The notes below the pieces were generated by a model. It saw only the letters and a list, made by a program, of their open reading frames with translations, made no database searches and was not told where the DNA came from. From Prorocentrum cordatum (Eukaryota > Sar > Dinophyceae > Prorocentrales > Prorocentraceae), in NCBI GenBank assembly GCA_963575745.1, contig CAUYUJ010020727.1, positions 355,001 through 419,000 on the forward strand: DNA of 64,000 nucleotides. The letters are read 5' to 3'. A program made the position numbers and the translations under genes. Below are positions 39,584 through 51,000 of this stretch, piece by piece. The first letter of the stretch is position 1; the number at the start of each line of letters is the position of its first letter.

Positions 39584-39860
39584 TCCCGACTACGTTCCCG
39601 TGACCCGTGTGTGGGTCGCCGATCCAGATCCCAAGCGCGGTGCTCAGTGGCTGAAGAAATTGCCTGAATCCACCAATCCTGGAATTCATCCCGGACGCTG
39701 GTTCAACATGAATCAGGCTCAACGCCGGCAGGCCGTGGAGCAATGCAAGGCCGAAAAGAGAGGATTCTTTGGTATGGACGATCCCGGTCCTTGTCTTGGC
39801 CTCCTGCGTGACATACATAGGCTTGGATGTGGAAGATCCACCAACTCCGCCCGAGCCCGC
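39567..39860 (+). pseudogene. Linker segment between integrase and RT
   Basis: After a shift in the T-run at 39574-39579 the frame reads FYDPDYVPVTRVWVADPDPK, GAQWLKKLPESTNPGIHPG, WFNMNQAQRRQAVEQCKAEK. No domain is recognised. A second shift near 39800 leads to the RT frame. Confidence 0.5.
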
Positions 39861-41530
39861 AGTGGCCCAGCCACCCGCGGTTCGTCCACTCTCTGAGGAG
39901 ACCGCTGCCCACCTTGCGACGCATCCACAGGCAAGAAGAGCCGCGCCGTGGGTTGTTGAGCGATTCCGTCGCCAGGCGGCACAGGGCGGCCAAGCCGCAG
40001 CTGTAGCTACCGAGTCCTCTGAGGAGGATGATTCCGACGACTATCTTTCGGATGACGAGGATGTTTGGTGGAAGCAAGCATGGTGCGGTGGTGCCATAGC
40101 ACGTGGCGGAGGTCCCTCCAGCCCAGCCGGCAGGGGCCCGTTATCCGATGTGGATTCTGAGGTGACACAAGAGGCAAGCCTGACCTTGAGTCTGGCGGCC
40201 GCCGCGTCGCGGCGAAGCGCGCCTCGAATGCCGCCGCAACATAGCTCGGCCCCAATGCCCAGTCACCGGGACAAGGAAAGATTTGATTTGGATTACTTAT
40301 ACAACCCTTTTACTGATCTCATTGCAATTGTTGACGAGCCCTTCCAACTTCCCAGCGATTGGCAGCATGCTAGAATGGGTGCCGCTGTAGCTCGCTCCGT
40401 TTCCAATGTTGAGGCCCGGGCTAATCAAGATGCCCAGGCCGCCCTTAGAAAGGAATGGAACATATTGCGAGACATGGGCACATGGAGCGAGAAAAAGGTT
40501 AGATCATATTCCGATGTCGTTGCGGAACTTGAAGGACAGACTGCCCACTTTGGTCGTCTGTCCACAATCCTTGTCGAGAAGAACTCAGAGTTGCCACTCG
40601 GACACAAAGATCGTAAGTATGAAGGTTGGGTAGTTTTCGATGGTTCGGGCGTGAGAGATCAGAATAAGGATGTTGCTTTATTCCAAGAACTTCCCAGCAG
40701 TCCTGCTACAATGCAGGCCAGCAAAGCAGCTGATACTTACGGGCTCTTCGACGGTCATAGTATTGAACAAGCCGATGCCCGTCGGGCTTACATTCAGTCA
40801 AAGTTGGGTGGCACCCCAACGTGGGTATTCCTACCCCGTGATGAGTGGCCCGAGTCATGGTCGCATATGCGCAATCCCGTATGCCCATTGATTTTATCTT
40901 TATACGGGCACCCTGATGCAGGATGATATTGGGGGCAACGCTGCGAAGGGCACGTTGCGGCTAAAGGATTTGTTAAATGTAGTTCATGGTGCAGCTGCTA
41001 TTTGCATAAAGAACTGAAGCTATTTTTGATCATTTACGTTGACGATTTTAAGCTGGCTGGCCCTGTAGACAAGCTAGCTGAAGGTTGGATGTTGCTACGA
41101 ACCCCATCTCACAATTGCCCGGAAGGCATAGAGATAGACCCTCCGACCGCGGTCGGACGATATTTGGGTTGTGAATATCGGCTGTCTACACAGTTTGTCA
41201 AGTGGCAACGTGAGTTGCCCACGACTTTGGACCCGCCGCCTCCTAAAGCCAAAAAGAACGCCTCCGTCCCAGACGAGAGCGACGAGGAGGAAACGGGGGG
41301 TGACTCGACGGCCCAGCCGCCCGAGCCATACCAACCGAGAGAACCCAAACAGGCCAGAGTCATAGAATACGACATGACTGAATTCTCCGAAGCCTGTGTC
41401 ACTTTATATGCACAACTCACGGATACTGACCCGGCTACTTATCCTGCCGCGGGCACCCCGTTTGGCCCCGAACTTGCCGACCTCGAAGACGGCCAAGGCG
41501 GCCCTAGAGGTGAAATTTGCTCTCCTGCAG
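39769..41530 (+). pseudogene. Reverse transcriptase (copia, RVT_2 type), YVDD intact
   Basis: AALRKEWNILRDMGTWSEKK, KYEGWVVFDGSGVRDQNKD, ASKAADTYGLFDGHSIEQAD, ARRAYIQSKLGGTPTWVFLP and LILSLYGHPDAG follow the copia RT order. An in-frame TGA (40924) comes just before YWGQRCEGH. LFLIIYVDDFKLAG holds the catalytic YVDD (41035-41046), then GRYLGCEYRL. It copies element RNA into cDNA. N-terminal to it (39850-40270) is a Pro/Ala/Asp-rich linker with hairpins. Apart from the stop the RT core is well kept. Confidence 0.85.
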
Positions 41531-42360
41531 AGGAAGCAATGGCCTCCGCGTTACATATAAAAGTTGACGTTGGGCCCCCAGATCAAGAAATTGTTGTGCA
41601 CGGCCTTAACGCCGCAGCGGCCAGCCTCAATGATCCGGAGCCACCGACCCAGTCGGGAGTGCTCCAGCCCATCGCGGCGAAAGTCTTGATGAAGATCCCT
41701 TATGGTGAGAGAATGGCTCGATGCGACCTGCTCCGCGCCGCGTGTCACACGGCCAGCTGCATTACCAAATGGACAGAGCAACAAGACATGGATCTCTTCT
41801 GCCTCATTTGTTACATCAAATGTACTTCTCATTGCCGCATGTCTTTATGGGTAGGTGACAGAATGGAGGATGTCTTGTTGAATCAATACTCTGACGCGGA
41901 CCTGGCCAGTGACATCCGAACACATAGGAGCACGAGTGCCAGTTATCAAGCAATTTGGGGCCCATGCACTAGGGCTGGGCAAGCTATGGGATCTCAGCGA
42001 CAAACATGCGTTTCCCATAGTACTCTTGAGGCAGAAACTGTGGCTGCTGACCTTGCCCTGCGAAAAGAGCTGCTAACAGCCCTTCCGCTTTGGGAAATAA
42101 TGCTTGGACGACAGATGCGTTGTTTGTTTTTAGAGGACAACCAGGTGGCATGCAAGGTCAGTGAAGCCGGAAGGTACATGAAGCTTATGCACCTACGCGA
42201 ACTCATCGCATTGATGCTGCTGCAGTATCTGAACAGTTTTCTCGAGGTATCGTTGAGCTTCAGCACGGACGGACTCAACGTGAAGCTGCCGACGTTGGAA
42301 CGAACAGGTTCACAGACCCTTTGGCCTGGGTTAAGGTATTATATCTCGTCGACGTTGTGA
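41531..42360 (+). pseudogene. RNase H of the copia element
   Basis: Continuous with RT: VLLNQYSDADLASDIRTHRS (first Asp), STSASYQAIWGP, MGSQRQTCVSHSTLEAETVA (Glu), LALRKELLTALPLWEIML, CLFLEDNQVACKVSEAGRYM (Asp). All three carboxylates of the copia RNase H are present. A shift near 42240 separates the last part (VELQHGRTQREAAD...NRFTDPLAWVK, in the frame of the next entry). It removes RNA from the RNA:DNA hybrid. In ordinary copia elements this is the end of pol and the LTR follows soon after. Confidence 0.85.
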
Positions 42361-43290
42361 CTCCTAAATTTTGGACCGCCAAGCGGTGCCAAGACTATTT
42401 AGATTCGACGTTTTCAGACGGCCTCCCCCTGAAACCCGGGGGGATTCTGAAGCCCCGCGTAGGTCCGAGTTCGGCTTTGCGGAGAGGAGCTGTTGTACCT
42501 AGCAAAAAGATGAACAAGAAAAAGAAGCGCCCCAACAAGGGCAAGCCCGCTGTGCTTTCTTCAAAACCAATAAATACCCCAGCGGCACCCGACGGCGCCC
42601 AGCGCCCGGCTACCACCGAGGCCGCCCCCGGCCAAGCCGTGGTGGCGAACGCCCCCGGCCAAGCCGTGGCGGCGAATGCGCCCGGCCAAGCCGTGGAAGC
42701 AAGTACAATTACCCCTGTTACGAATGAAGAAGGTTCCAGGAGAAGCTCCGATAGACCCAGGTCGATGGAGGAGATTGAGATGAGAGCGATGTTTGCTATA
42801 ACCGACAGCGGAAGCGAATCTGATACATCGAATCTGTCAAAAGCGATGCGTGAAGAACGATCGAGCATCGAGCCAGTTAACACCGAGCAAGCAGAAGACG
42901 TGCTCGGCTACAACCTTCTTCTTCCTCACATCCCGCCTGCTGCTATTGCTAATTGCCAGGATAGGAGGGATCAATGGACACAACACGGACAGAGTCTTAA
43001 ACGAGGGCACTTTCTTCCCAGTTTTGTCACGTTTACGCCGGCAAATACCGATTGCCCAGTTGACCCGGAAAGATTAGATGATTGGCGTCGCACCTATGCA
43101 ATCAATACCCGACATGGTTTGACTATAGACCGCACGGATATTTGACGCGACGAAGATAATAAATATCATCACCCCTTTGAGCAGAATCCGGATGGCGATT
43201 CCAGCGATGGCGACTATCACACAAGTACATGGACCGGCTGGGCGGAATTCTGGATCCGGGAAGATTGCTCCGGCCACCCAGTGGACCGGA
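42250..43290 (+). pseudogene. Extra coding segment 1 downstream of RNase H
   Basis: Starts as the RNase H tail, then AKRCQDYLDSTFSDGLPLKP, a Lys-rich NKKKKRPNKG patch, and three 33-nt tandem copies giving PGQAVVANA (each with a CGGCCAAGCCG hairpin core). SMEEIEMRAMFAITDSGSES and LDDWRRTYAINTRHGLTIDR follow, ending at TGA 43143. Beyond the stop the same frame goes on as RDEDNKYHHPFEQNPDGDSS, DYHTSTWTGWAEFWIREDC. No domain is recognised; it may be the N-terminal part of the methyltransferase-like protein. Confidence 0.55.
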
Positions 43291-44757
43291 GATCGACTCT
43301 TGTTAGAATGCTGTTGTGGCCCTCAGAGCAGGATCGGAAACCCCAAGAATGTTGTCGATAATTCGTGTAAGGTAATTCGGCACACGGAGAAGGAAGATAT
43401 GAGAACCGATAAGGGACGAAGGTTGGCTCTGATTGACATAAAGACGTTCAAGGGAAAACACATCACGTTATGGGGCTCTATGCCCTGTACAGGAGGTCCC
43501 CCCTGGCAATACGTGAACGAAGCCCATTATTTTCGTATTGGAAACCATAGAGCGATGCGTAGGCTTCGAGGTATTAGGACAGACTTCAGATATCTGTTTT
43601 GGAATTTCCGCGAGATTGCCCGTGCTGTGCGCAAGACGGGGGGTACTGTTTGCCTTGAATGGCCAACTCAGTGTAATTATTGGAGGGATCCCCAGGTGAA
43701 AGAGTTCATGAGAGAGCTTGAGTTTGTCAAAACGGCTTTGCATGGGTGCGCGTATGGATTGAGGGACAGCAAGGGTAATTTCATGAAAAAGCCTTGGGCG
43801 ATCGCATCCACGTCTCCCGATGCGACGGAGGGGCTCGAGCGCAGGTGCGATGGCGCGCACGAGCACGTTGAGGCCAGAGAAAGGGAGTGTAAGTCAGCAG
43901 AAGATTACACGGATGCCTTCGCCAAACAGGTTCACATTGTTGTCGCTCGTGCCGCGGAGCGCATGTTGTCGTCTCGTCGTCGTCCCGTCTCATCGTCTGA
44001 TTCCATATGTGCCGCTGCCGTTTTGTCTCCAGAGCTTGCGCGGGCTGCCCAGCGGCTGGCCCCCCCTCGGACCGCGCGGCCGCCTTGTTGCGGCTGTTCG
44101 GGCTTTGCCCGCCGCGGCCCCCGCGCGCCCGATTGGTCATTGACCAAACCCATGTGCCAACCGCTGGGTACCCCAGCGGCTAAGCCGTCGGGGGAGGATC
44201 TGATTTCGGCTTGCTCGGATGACATTATATACGAACTCGCTCCTGAGTTGCCTGAGGAGGGAGAACCCCCGATCGAGCCTAAAGGAAAGGCTCCTTCAAA
44301 TCCAATTCGAGAGGCACCCCCATCGGCCCAGTCGAGTGGGGATGTCGCCCCGCCGGCCCAGCCGGCCGGGGAAACGGCTGACCCTTTTAGTCCGAGTGAT
44401 GTCGTGATGAATGTTGACATCGAAATGGAGGGCAGAATTGAGATTCACGCACAAGAGATCGCAGCTCGCAAGAGAGCTGCCTCCGCTGCTATTGATGACA
44501 ACAAGCCTGCCAAGAGGACAGCTGTCTCTTCGCAGGGGGAATATTGTCCCCGCGAGGAGAGACCCATCTCTCGTTGCTTTCCGGACAAGACCGAATGGTC
44601 CAGGCCTAGTTATGCGGGGAACATTAGGTTCGCACGCAACAAGGGGATGGAGTTGGCGCTTCACGACGTGGAGACACAATATATAATACATACGGGACGA
44701 CCAAGTCGTTACCGCACTGAAGGCAGATTTAGCCGATACTTCCCAGACGATCTTTGA
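43291..44757 (+). pseudogene. Methyltransferase-like accessory protein of the element
   Basis: LLLECCCGPQSRIGN (43303-43347) resembles the SAM-binding motif I of Rossmann methyltransferases. HTEKEDM fits an acidic motif II/III. ITLWGSMPCTGGPPWQYVNE places a Pro-Cys at the motif-IV position (Cys codon 43486-43488). GGTVCLEWPTQCNYWRD could be motif VI (EWP for ENV). HGCAYGLRDSKGNFMKKPWA, IASTSPD and RCDGAHEHVEARE complete a ~210-residue domain that I remember in many dinoflagellate copia proteins. Cytosine methyltransferases captured by dinoflagellate retroelements are known, but whether this is one is inference. The second half is a linker with hairpins. Confidence 0.55.
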
Positions 44758-45270
44758 GCGTCTATTTTCTCGAGTCTCACAAGACCCATGGATTGTCCAT
44801 TGGACTACATTCGACAGAATGGCAACGTGCCGTTTTGATTGTGTTCCTCCAAAACTTGACCAGATTCCTGTGGGTACTTACTTTCAATCGTACCCTGATG
44901 AAATGACGAAGCTGGTTTGCAGATTGTACACAAACGCGCCGGGGGGGACTCGACGCCCCGCCCGAACTCTCGAAAAGGGAGAGTTCGTGGGTCCCACTGT
45001 TGGCCCAGCCATTCGGAGGAGAACGATGTACGGCGACTTTGTGAAAGTCCCAGTGAGGGGCAGCAAGACAGAAGGTGCTCCCGTTTTGTGGTTGAACATG
45101 TGGGGCCCTTCGCCGCACGCGCACACGCGCACACGCACCGCCCCGCGGCAAGGCCACTGGGGACGGTTGGGGTACGATATACGCCCTCCCCGTTGTCAAA
45201 GGCAGATCTTACATGCCAGTGCATGTTGTCGAGGAGGCCCTCACCGATTCAGCCAGAGCCAATTATTTTG
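44690..45270 (+). pseudogene. Extra coding segment 2, unknown
   Basis: After a shift near 44690 the frame reads DDQVVTALKADLADTSQTIF, ERLFSRVSQDPWIVHWTTFD, RMATCRFDCVPPKLDQIPVG, YPDEMTKLVCRLYTNAPGG, RRRTMYGDFVKVPVRGSKTE and APVLWLNMWGPS. It then decays near 45110. The beta-rich composition with Cys/His suggests a folded domain. No family is recognised. Confidence 0.45.
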
Positions 45271-46541
45271 AGTCCTCCCCTCAGCAGGCGGTGGCCTGGC
45301 GAACGGCTGCACCTTGGTGGGCGCGCCCATGCAACCTCGATGCATGGCTCGCGAAGGATGGCCTTGAAGACGGTGCTGGCGTGACTGAAAAGCAGCACCC
45401 CCCGCCAGACGCAGAGGCTGAGGCTGACCAGCACGACCCAGTCGTTGCTGGAGAGAGGCCAAATTTGCTTGAAAATCCCGAGCAGCGACGCCCTGAGGCG
45501 CCCTCAGAGGGCCCTCCTAACTACAGAGAGGAGGGCCCCGACTGGGCGCCGAAAAAGCCACGCTTGGGAGTGGAGATGTCGACCGACCCAGTCGGTTCGG
45601 CAAGCCGCCGAGCGAACATTGCCATCGCGCATCCTTTGGCCGGATCTGGCCCACAAAAGCCTTTGGGCAATCCTGGAACTGGTCGGCAGGCGGCCGGCGG
45701 ATCATCCGCTGGGTCAGCCTCGAATCCAGCTGCCCCGCCGAGCCAAGCCGATGGCAGGGCGGGCGGTGGCTCTCCTCCCGGCCCGGCCGGCGGTGGAGGT
45801 GCTCCGTCCAGCCCAGGTGGCTCTCCCACTGGAAACCCCACCCCTTCTGGCAACCCCCCTGGGGGCGGCGGTGGAGGTGGGCCCCCGGGCGCGGGGCCGA
45901 CGGCGGCGAGTGGCGAGGGGAATGGCCCGCCCTACCTAGGGAGGGGCCCCTGGAACGCCCTCGACTATCTCTGGATAAAGGGAGGGTGTGCTGCGGACCC
46001 CAAGCCGCCACCACGCGAATGGGACTCTCGCGTGTCCGAGACTCTTCATCTTTATGTTGATATTACAGATCCCCGGTTGAAGGCCCGGGCATGCAAGTTG
46101 TCGTTCCTTCAGAGGTGCCAGGCTATAACTGATATTGCCCGCCAGAATGGACATTCATGGATCCCTTTTGTTGGCGATGACCTTGCGGCCATGATGGCCG
46201 CAAATAAATGTGTTAAGGACTTTGTCCACCCTGTGTGCTTGATGGATTGCAATCAATGCAAGTTTTGGTCTTGTTCCATACATATTGTCTCTGACTCTAC
46301 GATCGCGTTTCGGAATGCGTCCAGGAAAGTCACGAATAGCCATCTCCCTCAGTACTTTATGCAAGAGCACGTGCACAGCGTGTCTTCTAAGATCATGAGC
46401 GGATGCATGGCCCCCAGTCTTCGGGAAGAGGCTCGAAAGCACAAATGGCAAGAGCATCAGTACTACCAGAAAGGGATTCATACGCCGGCGCGTTTCATAG
46501 TTTGGATTTTAATGATATTGCTGATGGAACCGGTGACTTGA
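45213..46541 (+). pseudogene. Extra coding segment 3: Gly/Pro linker and Cys-rich domain
   Basis: MPVHVVEEALTDSARANYFE, SSPQQAVAWRTAAPWWARPC form a small start. Residues 60-255 are a Pro/Gly/Ala/Ser linker carrying hairpins at 45428-45451 and 45582-45596. The C-terminal ~190 residues look folded: RVSETLHLYVDITDPRLKAR, KLSFLQRCQAITDIARQNGH, FVHPVCLMDCNQCKFWSCSI, HIVSDSTIAFRNASRKVTNS. CLMDCNQCKFWSC could bind zinc. The end (from FIVWILMILL) is read past a shift near 46490; the coding signal moves to the next frame (GAFHSLDFNDIADGTGDLNG). Function unknown. Confidence 0.5.
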
Positions 46542-47100
46542 ACGGAGTTGGCACAGAGGGGAAGCGACAAGAAAATCCAACTCTATTCGCTGGAACCCTC
46601 CGAGTAATGGTAGAGGTAGCTGAGCGCCATGTAGACGAAGCGATCTCTCGCTCGAAGGATGGAGCGATAGAGGTCATGTACATTGGCGGGGGCCACAGGT
46701 GCTGGAGGTCGGCCGGGGACTGCGTGAACCGAACGTGGGATGACGTTGCCACCGTCGTCCGGGCTCGAATGAACCGTCGGATTGAAGGCTGCAAAGCTGT
46801 GGGAACATCCCCGTGCATCATGATTATTGACGGTGCGTGTCTGTATCGCAAATTGCAGCACCCACCAGGGATGTTTTACCAATTTGTGTCTGAACATAGT
46901 AACTATAAGGTGGACAGGGACTGACAAATTGTGAATGCGAAAGCGGCCGAGATGTGCGTTGAGCACATGTTTAAGGCCGCTAAACTCGCCGTATTGTTCT
47001 TGTATCAACCCTCCGGCGGCCCAGCCGTTCAGGGGGGTGGCCCATCGAAGAAAGACAAGAGCCGATGGGTAGACATTGTAAGAGGCTGCCATTGATGAGC
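46490..47100 (+). pseudogene. Extra coding segment 4, unknown
   Basis: The frame reads LDFNDIADGTGDLNGVGTEG, TLFAGTLRVMVEVAERHVDE, AIEVMYIGGGHRCWRSAGDC and SPCIMIIDGACLYRKLQHPP. TGA at 46922 is crossed in frame into QIVNAKAAEMCVEHMFKAAK, LAVLFLYQPSGG, and a TGATGA pair ends it at 47094-47099. Alternating hydrophobic strands and Gly suggest an alpha/beta fold (VMYIGGGH, IMIIDG). A hairpin (47017-47027) lies in the late linker. I do not recognise the family. Confidence 0.45.
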
Positions 47101-47105
47101 TAGTC

Positions 47106-48092
47106 ATGTTCTGGCGAGACTGGAGCCCCACAGAGCACAATGTGCCCAAGTCCGTGCTTAATACTCGTCCGTTTGCCATGCCCTTGGACCCCTTTGCGTT
47201 CCCTGCCGTCCAAGACGGATCTGGGGGCGGGGCATTCCACTCTAATTATTCTGTTGCATTCATTGAGTTTCTTAAGCGAGGAGATGCATATGCAGACTTT
47301 TTCCCGTGGCAAGATAATCATTATTTCTTGCCGCGAGGTCGGCCCTTTCGTCCGGGAATGCCCCCGGAGGGGAAACCTTTTCGATTGCCAGACGAAGGAG
47401 TGCAACATGATCAACATATGCGCCCGGCCGTAAAGGAGTTGAAGAAGGCAGTATCTCTTGCCGCACCCAGCGGCCCAGCCGTTTCGGGTGACGTTGCTGC
47501 AGCGCGGGCGGCCCAGCCGCCCCGCGGCCCCGTTCTTGCTCGTGCAGAGGGCGTACAGGATGCTAAGGCGCCTGGTGAAGCAGCGGAGGAAGCTCTCCGC
47601 GTAAAATGCCCCGTTGGCAAAGGAACCAAGCTCAGCAACAAATATAGATTCCCACAGCGTGTGAAACCAGGCGGCGGCCCTGATGTCCTTACTGACTGGG
47701 AACGCGATTGGCCGGTGAACCAGCTATATCAGAAAGTTAAGAAATTGCCTTATAAAAACGCGTCCGACACGGAACGGGTTCTTCACAATTTCCTCCGACC
47801 GTTCACTGTAGCGAGCGGTGAGCTCTACAGGCCCATGACGCCTGGGAGTGCTTACCCAGGGGAGGAAGGCCGTGTTGCACTAGTGGTAAAATGCGAAAGC
47901 CCGGCCCGCAGTAAAGAGTTCGGCATGGTCCAAGTTCACGCCACTGGAGAGGCGTGGTTCGGTTTCCAGATGCTGCAAACGTCCACGAAGACCCCGGTCT
48001 TGGAACCTGACTATTTGGTTCCCAATTGGGCACGGTTCTTTGTGATTAAGGCCGATCGGTCGCGTGAAGATCCAAAAGGCCACCGTCGCTGA
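47106..48092 (+). pseudogene. Extra coding segment 5, unknown
   Basis: MFWRDWSPTEHNVPKSVLNT, LDPFAFPAVQDGSGGGAFHS, FIEFLKRGDAYADFFPWQDN, then a linker with hairpins at 47471-47481 and 47504-47525. A second part reads DVLTDWERDWPVNQLYQKVK, SDTERVLHNFLRPFTVASGE, EEGRVALVVKCESPARSKEF, HATGEAWFGFQMLQTSTKTP. It overlaps the next frame by 29 bp; a frameshift near 48060 probably made the split. No domain is recognised. Confidence 0.5.
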
Positions 48093-51000
48093 TCGCCTGG
48101 ATTGGGCGAAGTTGTCAACGAAGACCCACAGGGCGGGCATCGATCGCTGCGTGCAGCTTACTTCGCCCTTCTACGTAACGGAAGAAAAGCTTGGGGAGGT
48201 CCAAAACCCATCTTCAGGCTGGATCAGACAATCTCACGGTATGTCTGCGACCGCTCTCCATTCGATTTTGGAGGGCCATCAGTTGCTTACATCGATTCCT
48301 CTCTACGGAGGGAGTACCAAGCAGAAAAAGGTTGGTGTATATTCTTTTCCGTGCACCAGCCATCCTTCCACGCGTACTACATATTCGGTTGCAGAGGAGA
48401 CTTTTGGAGATGGCATCTGGGTAACAGCGGAGATCTTTTACGATGCGAAGCCTATAATCATCCAGGGCTCGCCCGATCAGTTTGTCAGTGAACCATCCGA
48501 GATGGTGTTATATGAGCTTCGCCTCTACCATTGGACTCCTGCAGCACTTCATGTCACGCCGGCTTATGCCTTCTTGCAACATGTCGCTAGACAAAAGAGA
48601 TGGCCCTTGGAGCAAGACTTCGGGGTCGAGCGGCATCGCGACATGGAGAGAGAGGCTGCCGCGGACCAAGTCCGGAAGGCACAGAGCCAGTGGGTCCCAA
48701 ATTTCGGGCCCATTGTTTGGCAGAAGGATCGAAGCCCTTACTTTGAGAATCATAATAACTTTGATGGCATTTGGCCATGGCTCCAGGATAAAGGAGTCAG
48801 ACTCACTAAGATCAGTCCGCTGCACAAAGACGAGGCCTCGGGGGCGCCCAACGCGCTTGTCCGGGCTAACAGGGAGAGCGAAGAGGAGGCCAAAGCCAAG
48901 TCGCCAACGGGTGTTCAGTTGCAGGCGCCGGCGGCAGAGCCGTCCGATGCGCCATTTTCGCTCGACGCCGAGAACTTTCCACCTTTGGGGCAACCTGCGT
49001 CCCAGGCTGGGAGAGCGCCCAAGTCTCCGCCAGGCAAAGCCGTGGCGGAGGCGGTGCCTCCTCCTCCCAAAGCAGACGCACTTGCGAATGCACCTATGCC
49101 TCCTCCCCCGCTGAGGGGGGTGCCGTCAACGGGCGGGGCAGCGGGCGAGGTGCCGAAGAAGCCTCCGCCACCCAATAGTAGGACGACGGCGCCGCCGCCG
49201 GCCAAGTCGCCGAACGTTGCGCCGATGAAGGACTCACCTTCGCATAGGCCAGAGGACAACGTGCCGTGGAAGCCTCCGCCCCCATGTCGCCCGAGCCCAG
49301 TGGCAAGAGCGCCGAAGCCTCCACCAGCTAAGGTGGCTCGCCTCGACACTGGAGCTGACGATCCTTCCGTTCGTCTGGCCCGCAGCGAGATTATTGGGGA
49401 GAGAACGTCTATGGGGCCCGCCGATGCTGCACCCAAGGTTGCGCGGCCGCCGGCCAAGCCGGAGGGCCCAGAGACGGCGAAAGGCCCACCTCAGCCTTGG
49501 CCACCAAGTCTTCGCGAGCCTGAGCCTCCTCCCCGGGCCAATCGGTGGAATATTGGTCGTTCGCCGCATGCTGACCATGGACTCCAGCAAGCTGAGGCCG
49601 CGCCCAAGGCAGCGCCGCAGCCGCAGCATTTTAAAACTCATCGGGGATCTCCCCAGCCTGCCCAAGGCGGCACTTGGATGGGCCAGACTGCGCAGACGGA
49701 GAGCTCCGTCGCAAGGGCAGCGGCAGTCGAGACAGAAGCCAAGACTGCCGAGGATGTGGGCTCTGATCGCCCCGGGGGCAATGAAAGGCCGGGCGCTCCT
49801 GCGGCATCTATCCCGAGGAAGACGGATGAAGATTCCTCGTCAGGGGAATCCCAGCCTCCATGGGGGGGCGACGCTGCATCCTGCATTGTCCGATCTATCA
49901 AAGACATCTCACATCGCCACTTTGAAGGCAATCAAGCACGTAATGCGCTGGAGAATGAGCGCGACTTCTTCCGTCAATGGCGTCGCACAATGATTGAACA
50001 TCAGCCAGAGGCCGAAGATCCGGATAATTTGCGGGAAATGGAGATGTTTATCGACACAGCAAAGAAGATATGCGAATTTGCAGAGATAAAAAGGAAACAC
50101 GAACCGGGGACGTACTCGGATTCGTGGAAGAAGTTTGCAGCCACGATTGTACAGCAGACACGAAGCGCGCCTCCAGAGTTCGTTCCTACTCCTGTGATCG
50201 AAGCCAAGAGCAAGCGGTCACGGCTTCGCACTGAAGGCGAACCCGTTGCGAGTGGAAGCAGATTGCCCACTCCCCCTGCGCCGCGGCCCGGCCAAGCCGC
50301 GGCGGCGAACTTACCTGGGCCTCCGCTTGGCCCAGCCAGGGCGGAGGCCCAATCGACGCAGGGAAACCAGATGATGGTCGATTCCGGCGCTGCTGCTTCG
50401 TCGCACGCAGCGCCTTACGAGGTTGCCGAATCGCCCCCTACCAAAGATGATCCGAGCTCTTCCGATGAGGAGGCTGCACCCACTGAAAAGGCACCGCCGC
50501 CAGCCGCCGCTTCGAGTGGATATGACGCGGCGGAGCCTTCCTCTGTGAACCGAACCCCGGGTGTCCCAGACACACCTTGTTCCCTTGGGGCCAGCCCAGA
50601 TCTCACCCATCTCAATGACTTCCCGTATCAAGGGGATCCTAAACTTATTCCCATCGAGGAGGAGCATGATCGATTTGGCCCAGCCTCTGCCAACTTCTTC
50701 TGCAGAGCACGGTTGCCACCTTCCCCCGATAAGCGGCAGCATAAACCGACGGATGCCTCGCCCCATGAAGGCGATCAGGAGATTGATGTCGGGCACGCTG
50801 ACCACTTTAGGGGCAAAGAGCTTTATCCTTCGCTGGAAGAACGCACTCGAATTATTAATCGTACGCCCACCGATCTGAAGCGGAGGGTTCGAGAGGCCCA
50901 CACTACGGGCCCTGTACCCCCTCGGGTAGAGGCCATTCGCAATAAGACGCTTAGTACGCTCAAACACGTTGCGGGGCTCGTTGAAGATCCCATATTTGCA

